64,000 bases of DNA from Streptococcus suis YS161 (GTDB lineage: Bacteria; Bacillota; Bacilli; Lactobacillales; Streptococcaceae): positions 103,372 to 167,371 of the forward strand of contig NZ_ASCA01000059.1 of assembly GCF_002760245.1 (NCBI RefSeq), written 5' to 3'. Of this stretch, positions 47,149 to 56,313 are shown one piece after another. The first letter of the stretch is position 1. Every line of letters starts with the position of its first letter. Position numbers and translations under genes: made by a program. The notes under the pieces were generated by a model that saw only the letters and a program-made list of their open reading frames with translations, was not told the DNA's origin and ran no database searches.

Positions 47149-50100
47149 CTATATCGCCTGTGTCATGAAGCTGCGACTTTCCAGCACCCTAACCATGGCT
47201 TCTGCTGTATCAAGGGCTGTAAAGAGTGGAATTCCTCCTTCAATAGCAGAGCTTCGAATCACTTGCCCGTCACCGTCGGCCACACGTTTTTTACCAACCG
47301 TATTGATAATCGCCTGAACCTTTCCAGCTCGAACTAGACTAGGAATATCTTGACAGGACTCATCGCCTAATTTTCCAACAGTTGTTACGGAAAGACCATT
47401 TTCTGTTAGAAAGGCAGCTGTACCAGCTGTAGCCAGTAGACCATAGCCTAGTTCATGGAAGCGTTGGGCAAGACCAAGTGCTTCTTCCTTGTCTTCATCC
47501 GCGATGGTAAATACAACATTTCCAAATTCTTCTAGATGTTGGTAGCTCGCTTCAAAAGCCTTGTAAAGTGCTTTTTCAAGCGTTGTATCAAATCCCATAA
47601 TTTCACCCGTAGACTTCATCTCTGGACCTAACAAACTATCAACTTTAGCCAATTTTGTGAATGAGAAAACTGGTGCCTTGACATGCACTTGATTGCTTTC
47701 AGGATAAAGACCGTCTTGGTAGCCAATTTCCGCAAGGCTTTGTCCCAAAATCAATTTGGTTGCAACCTGGGCCATTGGAATGTCTGTGACTTTGGACAAG
47801 AATGGAACCGTACGACTAGCACGAGGATTGACCTCAATCACATAGACTGTCTCATCTTTGATGACAAACTGGATATTCATCATACCGATACAGTTGAGAC
47901 CGATTGCCAAGCGTTTGGTGTAGTCTGCAATGGTCGCCTGCACCTCATTAGACAAGGTTTGTGGCGGATAAACTGCCATCGAGTCACCTGAGTGAACCCC
48001 TGCGCGCTCGATATGTTCCATAATGCCTGGAATCAAGACATCCTTACCATCTGAAATAGCATCCACTTCACACTCACGACCGACGATGTACGAATCGACC
48101 AAAACTGGGTGCTCTGGCGAAGCCTTGACCGCCGTTCTCATATAAGAACGTAAGTCCTCTTCATTTTCGACAATTTCCATAGCACGACCGCCCAAAACAT
48201 AAGAGGGACGAACAAGTACCGGGAAACCAATTTTGCGGGCCGCTTCTAGTGCTTCCTCTTCATTGGTTGCGGTTTGACCTGGTGGCTGTGGAATTCCAAG
48301 GTCTTTCAGGGCTTTTTCAAATAAATCCCTGTCTTCAGCTCTATCCAAATCCGCTACTTGCGTACCCAAGATTGGAATACCTGCTTTGGCCAATGGCTCT
48401 GCCAAATTGATGGCCGTCTGGCCACCGAACTGAACGATAACCCCTTTTGGTTTCTCAAGGTCAATCACATTCAAGACATCTTCCAAGGTCAATGGCTCGA
48501 AGTAAAGCTTGTCCGAAACCGAAAAGTCTGTTGACACTGTTTCAGGGTTTGAATTCATAATGATGGCTTCGTAGCCAGCCGCTTGAATGGCCTTGACAGA
48601 ATGCACCGTCGCATAGTCAAACTCCACACCCTGTCCGATACGAATTGGTCCAGAACCCAACACCAAAACAGATTCTTTTTCCGAGCGGATGGACTCATTT
48701 TCCCACTCATAAGTTGAATAGAAATAAGGTGTAGCACTTTCAAATTCGGCCGCACAAGTGTCCACCATCTTGTAAACAGGGACAATCTTGTGTTCAGTAC
48801 GGAGTTGACGAATGTAAGATTCTGTTCTGCCCCACAATTCCGCAATCTTGCGGTCTGCAAAACCGTATTTCTTGGCTTTTTTCAATAAGTCGATAGTATC
48901 GTGATTGATTGCCAATTCCTGCTCAATTTCTAAGATATGAAGCAGCTTATCGAGGAAGAAAAGATCAATCTTCGTCAACTGAGCCAGTTCTTCTACTGTA
49001 TAGCCACGTCGAAGGGCTTCTGAAAGATAGAATAGACGATCATCCTGTGCCTTGACAATCTTTTCAACCAATTGGTCATCTGTCACTTGGCTGAGTTCAG
49101 GCATTTCATTGTGGTAGACACCGATTTCCAAAGAACGGCAGGCCTTGAGCAAACTTTCTTCGATATTACGACCAATGGCCATGACCTCACCAGTTGCTTT
49201 CATCTGCGTTCCAAGGCGACGCTCCCCTTTTTCAAACTTATCAAATGGGAAACGTGGGATTTTTGCCACAACGTAGTCAAGAGCAGGCTCAAACATAGCA
49301 TAGGTTGTTCCAGTAACAGGGTTCACCATTTCATCCAAGGTCAAGCCGACCGCAATTTTTGCTGCCAATTTGGCAATCGGATAACCTGTCGCTTTAGATG
49401 CCAAGGCAGACGAACGAGACACACGTGGGTTTACTTCAATGACATAGTATTTGAAACTATGTGGATCCAGTGCCAACTGCACATTACAACCACCCTCGAT
49501 TTTGAGAGCACGAATAATGCTGAGACTGGCATCACGCAACATCTGGTTTTCAATATCCGAAAGCGTCTGCGTTGGGGCAAATACGATAGAATCTCCAGTA
49601 TGAATCCCTACAGGATCAAAGTTTTCCATGTTACATACGACCAAGGCATTGTCAGCCGCATCGCGCATCACTTCGTATTCAATTTCCTTGAATCCAGCAA
49701 TGGAACGCTCAATCAAACACTGGGTCACCGGTGATAATTTCAGACCATTTTCTGCAATTTCACGCAGTTCTTCTTCATTGGCACACATACCACCGCCAGT
49801 ACCACCCAACGTGAAGGCTGGTCGAACAATGACAGGGTAGCCAATTTCACGAGCAAATTCCAAAGCCTCATCAACTGTTGTCACAATCGTTGACTCAGGA
49901 ATAGGCTGATTGAGGTCTTCCATGAGTTGTTTGAAGAGGTCACGGTCTTCTGCCTGATCAATTGCAGACAGTTTGGTTCCCAACAGCTCAACTCCAAGCT
50001 CATCTAAAATACCAGCCTTAGACAATTCCATGGCCATGTTGAGACCAGTCTGACCACCAAGAGTTGGCAAGAGAGCATCTGGACGCTCCTTCCGTAAAAT

Positions 50101-50328
50101 CCGTGTGACAAATTCAAGCGTAATTGGCTCAATATAAACCTTGTCCGCAATCTCTTTATCTGTCATGATAGTCGCAGGGTTTGAATTGACCAAGACGACA
50201 CTATAGCCTTCTTCCTTCAGAGCCAAACAAGCCTGAGTCCCAGCATAATCAAACTCCGCAGCCTGACCGATAATAATCGGACCAGACCCAATCACCATAA
50301 TTTTCTTAATATCCGTACGTTTTGGCAT
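47149..50328 (-). CDS. carB: Carbamoyl-phosphate synthase large subunit
   Basis: Makes carbamoyl phosphate from bicarbonate, ATP and ammonia for pyrimidine and arginine synthesis. Two ATP-grasp halves are visible: [17 protein letters not shown], with [13 protein letters not shown], and [17 protein letters not shown], with [12 protein letters not shown]. The MGS-like regulatory domain is at the end. The start at the ATG at 50326-50328 ([10 protein letters not shown]) gives 1059 aa, the normal streptococcal size. No Shine-Dalgarno sequence lies within 25 nt; the best one (AAAGGAG) is about 140 nt upstream at the base of a conserved RNA structure. Confidence 0.96.
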   Translation of the reverse strand: MPKRTDIKKIMVIGSGPIIIGQAAEFDYAGTQACLALKEEGYSVVLVNSNPATIMTDKEIADKVYIEPITLEFVTRILRKERPDALLPTLGGQTGLNMAMELSKAGILDELGVELLGTKLSAIDQAEDRDLFKQLMEDLNQPIPESTIVTTVDEALEFAREIGYPVIVRPAFTLGGTGGGMCANEEELREIAENGLKLSPVTQCLIERSIAGFKEIEYEVMRDAADNALVVCNMENFDPVGIHTGDSIVFAPTQTLSDIENQMLRDASLSIIRALKIEGGCNVQLALDPHSFKYYVIEVNPRVSRSSALASKATGYPIAKLAAKIAVGLTLDEMVNPVTGTTYAMFEPALDYVVAKIPRFPFDKFEKGERRLGTQMKATGEVMAIGRNIEESLLKACRSLEIGVYHNEMPELSQVTDDQLVEKIVKAQDDRLFYLSEALRRGYTVEELAQLTKIDLFFLDKLLHILEIEQELAINHDTIDLLKKAKKYGFADRKIAELWGRTESYIRQLRTEHKIVPVYKMVDTCAAEFESATPYFYSTYEWENESIRSEKESVLVLGSGPIRIGQGVEFDYATVHSVKAIQAAGYEAIIMNSNPETVSTDFSVSDKLYFEPLTLEDVLNVIDLEKPKGVIVQFGGQTAINLAEPLAKAGIPILGTQVADLDRAEDRDLFEKALKDLGIPQPPGQTATNEEEALEAARKIGFPVLVRPSYVLGGRAMEIVENEEDLRSYMRTAVKASPEHPVLVDSYIVGRECEVDAISDGKDVLIPGIMEHIERAGVHSGDSMAVYPPQTLSNEVQATIADYTKRLAIGLNCIGMMNIQFVIKDETVYVIEVNPRASRTVPFLSKVTDIPMAQVATKLILGQSLAEIGYQDGLYPESNQVHVKAPVFSFTKLAKVDSLLGPEMKSTGEIMGFDTTLEKALYKAFEASYQHLEEFGNVVFTIADEDKEEALGLAQRFHELGYGLLATAGTAAFLTENGLSVTTVGKLGDESCQDIPSLVRAGKVQAIINTVGKKRVADGDGQVIRSSAIEGGIPLFTALDTAEAMVRVLESRSFMTQAI

Positions 50329-50683
50329 AATGTATGATACAAAGCCCGTTAAGAGGACAAAGCGAAAATAGGAAACGCGACGCCGATGCTTCAAGCATCA
50401 AGACGACGTTTATCTTTTTCGCACAGTCCTAAGGGCGTGTTCGAATAGGAAACTCGAACCTGTATCTTCTCCTTTCTATTCGTCAACTCACAGGTTGACA
50501 TTAAATAAGATAAGTCCGACGTTTAGAATCTCAATTCGATAATAATTGAAATTCTAAACTAGTGTCAGAGTTAGCAAAGGTCCCATAGGACTTTGCGTAG
50601 GAGGACACATGCATTCGCATGAAGTCCGACTTGCTCTGACCGACGCAGTAAGGTTTAGCTCGATAGGAGTCAAACCTTACTGC
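50329..50683 (-). promoter_or_regulatory. Structured carB leader with PyrR-type hairpin and distant ribosome binding site
   Basis: Order on the minus strand: H0, GCAGTAAGGTTT/AAACCTTACTGC (50645-50683, containing the carA stop); H1, a cloverleaf closed by GTCAGAG/CTCTGAC (50564-50640); H2, GTTTAGAAT/ATTCTAAAC (50521-50559); PyrR-type hairpin (50482-50499); AAAGGAG (50469-50475); then a junction closed by GATACA/TGTATC (50461-50466 with 50336-50341), and 7 nt to the ATG. Inside the junction are GTTCGA/TCGAAC and a long stem GCCC..GGAC..GCGAAAA/TTTTCGC..GTCC..GGGC. No T run follows any stem, so this is not an obvious terminator. The carA leader has the same plan with compensating changes. Confidence 0.75.
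50482..50499 (-). promoter_or_regulatory. PyrR-binding type RNA hairpin before carB
   Basis: GTCAAC, hexaloop CTGTGA, GTTGAC. The loop fits the PyrR consensus CNGNGA. A lower stem TATCTT/AAGATA is possible here; it would include the AAGGAG region and compete with the GATACA/TGTATC junction stem. Confidence 0.75.
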
Positions 50684-51756
50684 CCTTTTTTAAACGAATC
50701 CATCAAATCCATAAATTCATCGAAAAGATAACTTGCATCGTGTGGACCAGGTGCTGCATCCGGGTGGAATTGGACAGAGAAACCTGGATAGTACTTGTGG
50801 CGTACCCCTTCTACTGATTTGTCATTGATTTCCTCGTGGGTAATCATCAAACATTCTGGCAAATCCTCACGAGCCACTGCATAACCATGGTTCTGACTGG
50901 TAAAGTCCACTCGACCTGTCGCAATTTCACGCACCGCATGGTTGAAACCACGGTGACCAAACTTCATTTTATAAGTCGTTGCCCCATTTGCTTTTGCAAA
51001 AAGTTGGTGCCCCATACAGATACCAAAAATTGGAATCTTCCCAAGAATGCCACGAATCATATCCAAGGCTTCAGGAACATCATCTGGGTTTCCAGGACCG
51101 TTCGAAAGCATGACACCATCTGGATTGAGGGCAAGAATTTCTTCTGCCGTCGTGTCGTAAGGTACAACTGTCACATTGCAATCACGCTTGGCTAATTCAC
51201 GAAGAATAGAATGTTTTAAGCCAAAATCGACTAGAACTACACTACGTCCAACTCCAGGCGCAGGATAGGCCGTCTTTGTAGATACTTGCTGGATGTTGTT
51301 GGTTGGCAAAACAGTCGCTCTCAACTGGTCTGTCAAATGTTCAACAGAATCACCGACATTTGCCAAGGTTGCCTTCATAGTACCGTGCTGACGAATAATT
51401 TTAGTTAAGGCGCGTGTGTCAATGCCAGAAATTGCTGGAATTTTCTTAGCCTTTAAGAATTCATCCAAAGTCATCTGGTTACGCCAGTTGCTTGCTCGAC
51501 GAGCCCACTCGCTAACCACAACACCCTTACAAGTCGGCTTGATTGACTCATAATCATCACGGTTAATCCCGTAATTTCCTACCAAGGGATAGGTAAAGGT
51601 TAAAATCTGACCGTTATAAGACTGGTCCGTGATAGATTCCTGATAACCAGTCATCCCCGTTGAGAAAACCAACTCACCAGTCACATCAATATCAGCACCG
51701 AAGGCCTCCCCTTCAAAAATAGTGCCATCTTCCAAAATTAAACGTCTTTTTGACAT
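50677..51756 (-). CDS. carA: Carbamoyl-phosphate synthase small (glutaminase) subunit
   Basis: Hydrolyses glutamine and passes ammonia to CarB. The class I glutaminase domain has the nucleophile in GICMGHQL and the His in [13 protein letters not shown]. The third triad residue, normally Glu in HPE, is Asp here (HPD). I believe this also occurs in other streptococci. The start is the ATG at 51754-51756 ([11 protein letters not shown]), 359 aa. As for carB, there is no nearby Shine-Dalgarno sequence. The stop codon lies within hairpin H0 of the carB leader. Confidence 0.95.
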   Translation of the reverse strand: MSKRRLILEDGTIFEGEAFGADIDVTGELVFSTGMTGYQESITDQSYNGQILTFTYPLVGNYGINRDDYESIKPTCKGVVVSEWARRASNWRNQMTLDEFLKAKKIPAISGIDTRALTKIIRQHGTMKATLANVGDSVEHLTDQLRATVLPTNNIQQVSTKTAYPAPGVGRSVVLVDFGLKHSILRELAKRDCNVTVVPYDTTAEEILALNPDGVMLSNGPGNPDDVPEALDMIRGILGKIPIFGICMGHQLFAKANGATTYKMKFGHRGFNHAVREIATGRVDFTSQNHGYAVAREDLPECLMITHEEINDKSVEGVRHKYYPGFSVQFHPDAAPGPHDASYLFDEFMDLMDSFKKGQ

Positions 51757-52119
51757 AATCTATGATACAAAGCCCGTTAAAAGGACAGAGTGAAAATAGG
51801 AAATTCGGCGCCGACGCTATAGGCGTCAAGTCGATATTTATCTTTTTCACACAGTCCTTAGGGCATGTTCGAATATAAAAATCAAATCTTACTCGAACCT
51901 GTATCTTCTCCTTTCTATTTTCTATCTCTCCGGATAGAATTAAATAATAGTCCGACGTTTGTAAGGTCAATTCGAAAATAATTGACTGTACAAACTAGTG
52001 TCAGAGTTAGCAAAGGTCCCATAGGACTTTGCGCAGGAGGACAAATGCTTTAGCATATCATCCGACTTGCTCTGACCGACGCAGTAAGGTTTAGCTCGAT
52101 ATTAGATAAACCTTACTGC
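51757..52119 (-). promoter_or_regulatory. Structured carA leader with PyrR-type hairpin and distant ribosome binding site
   Basis: Same plan as the carB leader: H0, GCAGTAAGGTTTA/TAAACCTTACTGC (52081-52119); H1 cloverleaf, GTCAGAG/CTCTGAC (52000-52076) with an inner hairpin GCAAAG/CTTTGC identical in both leaders; H2, GTTTGTA/TACAAAC (51957-51995); PyrR-type hairpin (51921-51938); AAAGGAG (51908-51914); junction GATACA/TGTATC (51900-51905 with 51764-51769); 7 nt to the ATG. Stem changes compensate relative to carB (GTGAAAA/TTTTCAC for GCGAAAA/TTTTCGC; GACGC/GCGTC for GATGC/GCATC). Confidence 0.75.
51921..51938 (-). promoter_or_regulatory. PyrR-binding type RNA hairpin before carA
   Basis: TCTATC, hexaloop CGGAGA, GATAGA: a perfect stem with a CNGNGA loop, 7 nt before the distant AAAGGAG. 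Confidence 0.78.
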
Positions 52120-52140
52120 TAGTGCAAGGGATAGCCTTAA

Positions 52141-52172
52141 AGTATATCACCATTTCTAAGAGCAGGTGTCAA
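52141..52172 (-). promoter_or_regulatory. Possible internal promoter for carA-carB
   Basis: TGA-TATACT (TATACT complement at 52141-52146) is an extended -10. A TTGACA (52167-52172) lies upstream, but at 20 bp spacing, which is long. If active, it would make a transcript starting just before the carA leader. Confidence 0.45.
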
Positions 52173-52189
52173 CATCTCAGCGCAGTGGT

Positions 52190-52400
52190 TGAATGGCTTT
52201 AACAGTCTGGGAGACTGTTAAAGGTTGGAGACAAGATTTGCAAAGCAAATCTCAGTAATTCGTATTCTATACTCCAAATTTAACCTCTACGACTGATACG
52301 AACTCTGTTCGCTCTATTTCCAACTTCCAACTGTCTCCCAGACAGTTGGAAGTATGCGGAGGTGGGAGTGAAACAGTCTGGGAATAGACTGTTTCAGCTC
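52190..52400. repeat. Cluster of long perfect hairpins between pyrB and carA
   Basis: Four inverted repeats: TTTAACAGTCT/AGACTGTTAAA (52198-52222), GATTTGC/GCAAATC (52235-52251), ACTTCCAACTGTC/GACAGTTGGAAGT (52323-52353) and TGAAACAGTCT/AGACTGTTTCA (52369-52396). Three share the ACAGTCT/AACTGTC theme. TGGGAGTG near 52363 can also pair with CACTCCCA near 52460. No open frame is convincing. This looks like a dispersed palindromic repeat inserted in the operon. Confidence 0.75.
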
Positions 52401-52520
52401 AACAACTTAAATTAAAGACTTGTTGACGAACTCTTTTTTACTTTTCGAGTTCTTTCCCACTCCCAGGCGTAGGGAAATGAGTTGCTTGCAACCATTGACC
52501 TGTCCCTTGCCTTTCTATTC

Positions 52521-52538
52521 GTCGCCTCTCTGAGCGAC
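52521..52538 (-). promoter_or_regulatory. PyrR-binding type RNA hairpin just after pyrB
   Basis: GTCGCT, hexaloop CAGAGA, GGCGAC (one G-U pair). The flanks match the carB hairpin closely (ACTTATCTTATTTAATGTC before, GACGAATAGAAAGG after), but the following ribosome binding site and junction stem are not preserved. It appears to be an orphan or decayed third copy of the leader. Confidence 0.7.
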
Positions 52539-52603
52539 ATTAAATAAGATAAGTCTAACAAATTTCTAACTGCTCAGTTCTAAGATACCTGAACAACTCA
52601 CTT

Positions 52604-53527
52604 TTAAGCCTTGCCATTGACAATAGCTTCCAAAATCGCCATCCGAACAAAGACACCATTTTGCATTTGGCGGACAATGCGTGATTTGGGAGCCTCTACC
52701 AAGTGGTCATCAATTTCTACATCACGGTTAACAGGAGCCGGATGCATGACAATAGCCCTATCTTTCAATCGCTTATAGCGTTCATCAGTCAAGCCATGCA
52801 AGCGATTATAGGTCTCTTTAGAGAAACCACCATCACCATCATGTCGTTCGTGTTGCACACGGAGCAACATCAGTACATCTACCGTTTCCACAATATCATC
52901 AATATTCAAATGCTGACCATAGACATCAAATTCCTCTGCGTACCATTCCTCCGGTCCAGCAAAGAAAATTTCAGCCCCCAAACGTTTCAAAATTTGCATA
53001 TTGGACTTAGCAACCCGTGAGTGTGTAATATCACCTGCAATGGCAATCTTCAAGCCTTCAAAAGTTCCAAATTCCTCGTAAATAGTCATCAAATCAAGCA
53101 AGGACTGGCTTGGATGTTGGCCTGAACCATCCCCACCATTGACAATTGAAGTCTGGATGGTAGGACTATCAATCAATTGCTTGTAATAATCCACTTCCGA
53201 ATGACGAATCACGCAAATGTCAACACCAAGTGCCGACATGGTCAAAATAGTATCATACAAGGTTTCACCCTTATTGACTGAGCTGGTACGAGCATCAAAG
53301 TCAATCATTCCCATATCCAAACGAAGCTCTGCCATTTCAAAAGACTTATGCGTCCGAGTTGAATCCTCGAAGAAAAGGTTAGAAGCATAGTACTTCCGAT
53401 CCAACTCTACCTTTTCACCGCGTTTAAAAGCAATACCACGTTGAATGAGTCCCAATACTTCTTCATTTGAGAGGGTCTCCATTGTAACCAAGTGTTTGAG
53501 TGAAACTTTACCATTTGTAATTGTCAT
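52604..53527 (-). CDS. pyrB: Aspartate carbamoyltransferase catalytic subunit
   Basis: Joins carbamoyl phosphate and aspartate, the committed step of pyrimidine synthesis. [14 protein letters not shown] is the carbamoyl-phosphate loop; [19 protein letters not shown] and [12 protein letters not shown] are also typical. 307 aa. AAGGTAGG precedes the ATG. It lies 55 nt after pyrR with no hairpin between, so both depend on the pyrR attenuator. Confidence 0.96.
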   Translation of the reverse strand: MTITNGKVSLKHLVTMETLSNEEVLGLIQRGIAFKRGEKVELDRKYYASNLFFEDSTRTHKSFEMAELRLDMGMIDFDARTSSVNKGETLYDTILTMSALGVDICVIRHSEVDYYKQLIDSPTIQTSIVNGGDGSGQHPSQSLLDLMTIYEEFGTFEGLKIAIAGDITHSRVAKSNMQILKRLGAEIFFAGPEEWYAEEFDVYGQHLNIDDIVETVDVLMLLRVQHERHDGDGGFSKETYNRLHGLTDERYKRLKDRAIVMHPAPVNRDVEIDDHLVEAPKSRIVRQMQNGVFVRMAILEAIVNGKA

Positions 53528-53582
53528 GATGATACCTACCTTTATGATCTAGATGTAGAATGATAATTTGTAAACGAAGCGA

Positions 53583-54104
53583 CTATGCACCTTCAACCAG
53601 AAGAACAGCGTCTTGACCATCGATTTCAGCCATGTGCACAATGATTTCTTCAGAACGGCTAGTTGGAATATTCTTCCCAACATAATCTGCTCGAATAGGC
53701 AACTCCCTGTGTCCACGATCCACAAGTACCGCTAAACTAACACGAGCTGGACGGCCCAAGGACACTATGTTGTCAATAGCAGCACGAATAGTTCGTCCTG
53801 TATAAAGCACATCATCTACTAATATAACATCACGATCGTTGACATTGGCAGTCATATTTGTCGTATCATCTTCTACCTTCATGTCATCTCGAAACGGCTT
53901 GGTATCCAACTCTCCCAACGGAACGTCGATACCCTCTAATTGCTTAAGCCTCTCCTGAATCCTCTTTGCAATGAAAACACCCCGTGTTTTAATCCCTGCA
54001 AGGACAATATTATCCAAATTCTTATTCCGTTCGATAATTTCATAAGTGATACGGGTGATCGCCCGCTTCATGGTCATATCGTCAACGATTTCTTTTGTCT
54101 TCAT
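53583..54104 (-). CDS. pyrR: Pyrimidine operon RNA-binding regulator / uracil phosphoribosyltransferase
   Basis: Binds UMP or UTP and then pyr mRNA, favouring termination; it also has uracil phosphoribosyltransferase activity. The PRPP loop is [13 protein letters not shown], and the start and end ([26 protein letters not shown]) are typical. 173 aa. First gene of the cluster, behind a complete PyrR attenuator, so it controls its own synthesis. Confidence 0.96.
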
Positions 54105-54127
54105 AAGACCTCCAAAAGTATAGAAAA

Positions 54128-54149
54128 AGTCTCCTTATACAAGGAGACT
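54128..54149 (-). terminator. Attenuator terminator before pyrR
   Basis: Minus strand AGTCTCCTT, loop GTAT, AAGGAGACT, then TTTTTC. Its 5' arm contains CTCCTTG, which can pair with CAAGGAG just after the PyrR hairpin to form the antiterminator. Confidence 0.9.
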
Positions 54150-54189
54150 ATGAAAATATAGGCTAGTTAGAACCAACCTGCTTAACATC

Positions 54190-54230
54190 CGACTCCTTGT
54201 CTGCCTCTCTGGACAGGTTTTAAAGGATTG
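54190..54230 (-). promoter_or_regulatory. PyrR-binding anti-antiterminator in the pyrR leader
   Basis: CTGTC, hexaloop CAGAGA, GGCAG (54201-54216), with a lower stem TCCTT/AAGGA. PyrR bound with UMP would hold AAGGA, block the antiterminator and allow the terminator at 54128 to form. This is the standard Firmicutes arrangement. Confidence 0.9.
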
Positions 54231-54240
54231 ATTATAGAGA

Positions 54241-54269
54241 AGTATAGCACAAATTTCCTACGTAAACAA
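54241..54269 (-). promoter_or_regulatory. pyr operon promoter
   Basis: -35 TTGTTT (54264-54269) and TGC-TATACT (54241-54246), 17 bp apart, about 25 nt before the PyrR anti-antiterminator. Confidence 0.75.
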
Positions 54270-54316
54270 ATTCTTACTGTAAAATTTGCGAAAATCTTCG
54301 GATTTTGCTGAGAATT

Positions 54317-54952
54317 TTACTTGTTTAGCAGACTGCAACGGACATTTAGGGATTTTACACCTGCCAAAATAAATCCGCAAATCAGATAGACCACAAAAAT
54401 TGTCCCTGCATAAGTCAATACATAAGGCCAACCATACTTTGGCACGTTTAGGAAGAAATAGGCAAAGGGACTGTCCTTAGCATCTGGGATTGGAATTTTT
54501 ATGAAAAGACCATTCACTAGACCAAAAATCATGTAGAGAACAGGCAAAAGCGTCCACCAAATCGGGTCAAACCACTTGTACTGTTGCTGACGATCTACTA
54601 TTAGGGTATCTAACAAAAAATATAAGGGAACAATATAATGGCAGAGTAGATTTTCAAGACGCCAGAAATCGTCTGCCAAAGGTGCCAACATAAAGTGATA
54701 GACTACACAAGTAATCATGATAGACATGGTCACAGCGGCCTTTATCCGAAGAAAACGTGACGTCTGTAAATCCACACTTTTACTCATGGCATAGACCATA
54801 TAGACAGCAAACAGAGATACTAATAAATTAGATTGTACCGTATAATACATGAGCATCCCGATACCATATTTAATGATTTCTAAGGCGGTACCTGTGATGG
54901 CTAAAATGGCTAACAGGCATCTACTGTAAAACAAAATACTTTGATGTTTCAT
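54317..54952 (-). CDS. Pr6Pr family membrane protein
   Basis: A 211-aa protein with about six membrane helices. The YYTVQSNLLVSLFA segment after the first helices and the HYIVPLYFLLDTL helix fit the Pr6Pr (FAR-17a/AIG1-like) group, whose bacterial function is unknown. AAAGGA precedes the ATG. It stands alone between pyrR and yjdM. Confidence 0.82.
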   Translation of the reverse strand: MKHQSILFYSRCLLAILAITGTALEIIKYGIGMLMYYTVQSNLLVSLFAVYMVYAMSKSVDLQTSRFLRIKAAVTMSIMITCVVYHFMLAPLADDFWRLENLLCHYIVPLYFLLDTLIVDRQQQYKWFDPIWWTLLPVLYMIFGLVNGLFIKIPIPDAKDSPFAYFFLNVPKYGWPYVLTYAGTIFVVYLICGFILAGVKSLNVRCSLLNK

Positions 54953-55000
54953 AATATCCTTTCAAAAACGACAAAAGACTGGATTGACCAGTCCTTTTTA

Positions 55001-55339
55001 TTAGATTTTCTTAACAAATTCAGATTTCAGCTTCATCGCACCGAAACCATCGATTTTACAATCAATATTGTGATCGCCTTCAACGATACGGATGCCTTTA
55101 ACACGTGTACCTTGTTTAAGGTCCTTAGGCGCACCTTTCACTTTCAAATCTTTGATAAGCGTCACAGTATCGCCGTCCGCCAAACGATTGCCGTTAGCAT
55201 CAATTGCAACAGGTCCACTTTCTTCCTCAGCTACATCTGCTGGGTTCCACTCGTAAGCACACTCAGGGCAAACCAAGAGGGCACCGTCTTCATAGACATA
55301 TTCAGAATTACATTTTGGACAATTTGGTAAAGTTTCCAT
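55001..55339 (-). CDS. yjdM: Zinc-ribbon protein YjdM (PhnA family)
   Basis: A 112-aa cytosolic protein with an N-terminal zinc ribbon ([12 protein letters not shown] ... CPECAYEW) and the PhnA domain ([34 protein letters not shown]). Despite the old phosphonate name its role is unclear. The ATG at 55337-55339 follows AAGGAG by 7 nt; upstream in-frame codons are not needed. Confidence 0.92.
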   Translation of the reverse strand: METLPNCPKCNSEYVYEDGALLVCPECAYEWNPADVAEEESGPVAIDANGNRLADGDTVTLIKDLKVKGAPKDLKQGTRVKGIRIVEGDHNIDCKIDGFGAMKLKSEFVKKI

Positions 55340-55419
55340 TCTTACTCTCCTTAACATTTTTCATGTTCTAGTATAGCATTTGTTGAAAAAATGGGCAAGA
55401 TGATAAGGTTTTCATACTA

Positions 55420-56313
55420 TTATTCAGCCTTGCGCAGTTTTTCAAGTGTCTCCTGAAAAATAGCTGGCGCTTCTGCCGTAAATTCAACAACCTCACCAGT
55501 TCTCGGATGAGTAAATCCAAGCGTTCTGGCATGAAGAAATTGGCCATGCCCTTTTAGTGTTTTCCTTGGGCCGTAAGCTTCATCACCCGCAACCGGATGA
55601 CCAATATAAGCCATGTGGACACGAATTTGGTGAGTTCGTCCTGTTTCCAAGGTCAATTCCACCAAAGTGTAGTCACCAAACCGCTCCAAAACCTGAAAAC
55701 GTGTCACCGCTTCTTTCCCTTTGGCAGTCACCGCTTGTTTCTTGCGGTCTTTTTCAGAACGACCAATCGGCGCCTCAATTACTCCGCGATCATTTGGTAG
55801 ATTGCCGTGTACAATAGCCCAATACTTACGAAGGGATTTCTTATCTTTCAATTCAGCAGCAAGCTTTGTATGGGCATCATCGTTTTTAGCAATCATGAGC
55901 AAGCCAGATGTATCCTTGTCAATCCGATGGACAATACCTGGTCGCAAGACACCATTGATGCCTGACAAATCTTTTACGTGATAAAGGAGAGCATTGACTA
56001 GCGTTCCAGACGTGTGACCAGCCGACGGATGAACGACCATCCCTTGAGGTTTATTTACAACAGCAACATCCTCGTCCTGAAAGACAATCTCTAAAGGAAT
56101 ATCCTCAGCAACATAGTCGATTTCTTCTACTTCTGGAATTTGATAGGTTAGAACATCCCCAACCTGCACACTATATTTAGCTTTTTTAGGCTGTCCATTG
56201 ACCAAAACCTGACCAGCCTTAATCTGCTCATTTGCAACCGAACGAGACAAATCCGTCAAATCCGACAACGCCTTATCCAAACGAATGCCACCAACCTCAA
56301 CTCTTACTTCCAT
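55420..56313 (-). CDS. rluD: 23S rRNA pseudouridine synthase, RluD-like
   Basis: Isomerises uridines in 23S rRNA helix 69 or a related site. An N-terminal S4 domain (RLDKALSDLTDLSRSVANEQ) precedes the catalytic domain, with the active Asp in HRIDKDTSGLLMIAKN and the GRTHQIRVHMAYIGHPV motif. 297 aa from the ATG at 56311-56313. It overlaps lspA by 17 bp, the conserved streptococcal lspA-rluD order. The precise target uridines are by family inference. Confidence 0.92.
   Translation of the reverse strand: MEVRVEVGGIRLDKALSDLTDLSRSVANEQIKAGQVLVNGQPKKAKYSVQVGDVLTYQIPEVEEIDYVAEDIPLEIVFQDEDVAVVNKPQGMVVHPSAGHTSGTLVNALLYHVKDLSGINGVLRPGIVHRIDKDTSGLLMIAKNDDAHTKLAAELKDKKSLRKYWAIVHGNLPNDRGVIEAPIGRSEKDRKKQAVTAKGKEAVTRFQVLERFGDYTLVELTLETGRTHQIRVHMAYIGHPVAGDEAYGPRKTLKGHGQFLHARTLGFTHPRTGEVVEFTAEAPAIFQETLEKLRKAE

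Noticed and set aside
49072..49734. Plus-strand open frame of 220 codons opposite carB
   Set aside because: It is fully antisense to conserved carB sequence; its length follows from carB codon bias.
50329..50460. Classical transcription attenuator before carB
   Set aside because: The long stems are not followed by a T run, so a terminator cannot be supported. A translational role fits better.
52261..52330. Possible small open frames within the palindromic cluster
   Set aside because: None has a start codon with a ribosome binding site, and all are shorter than 30 codons.
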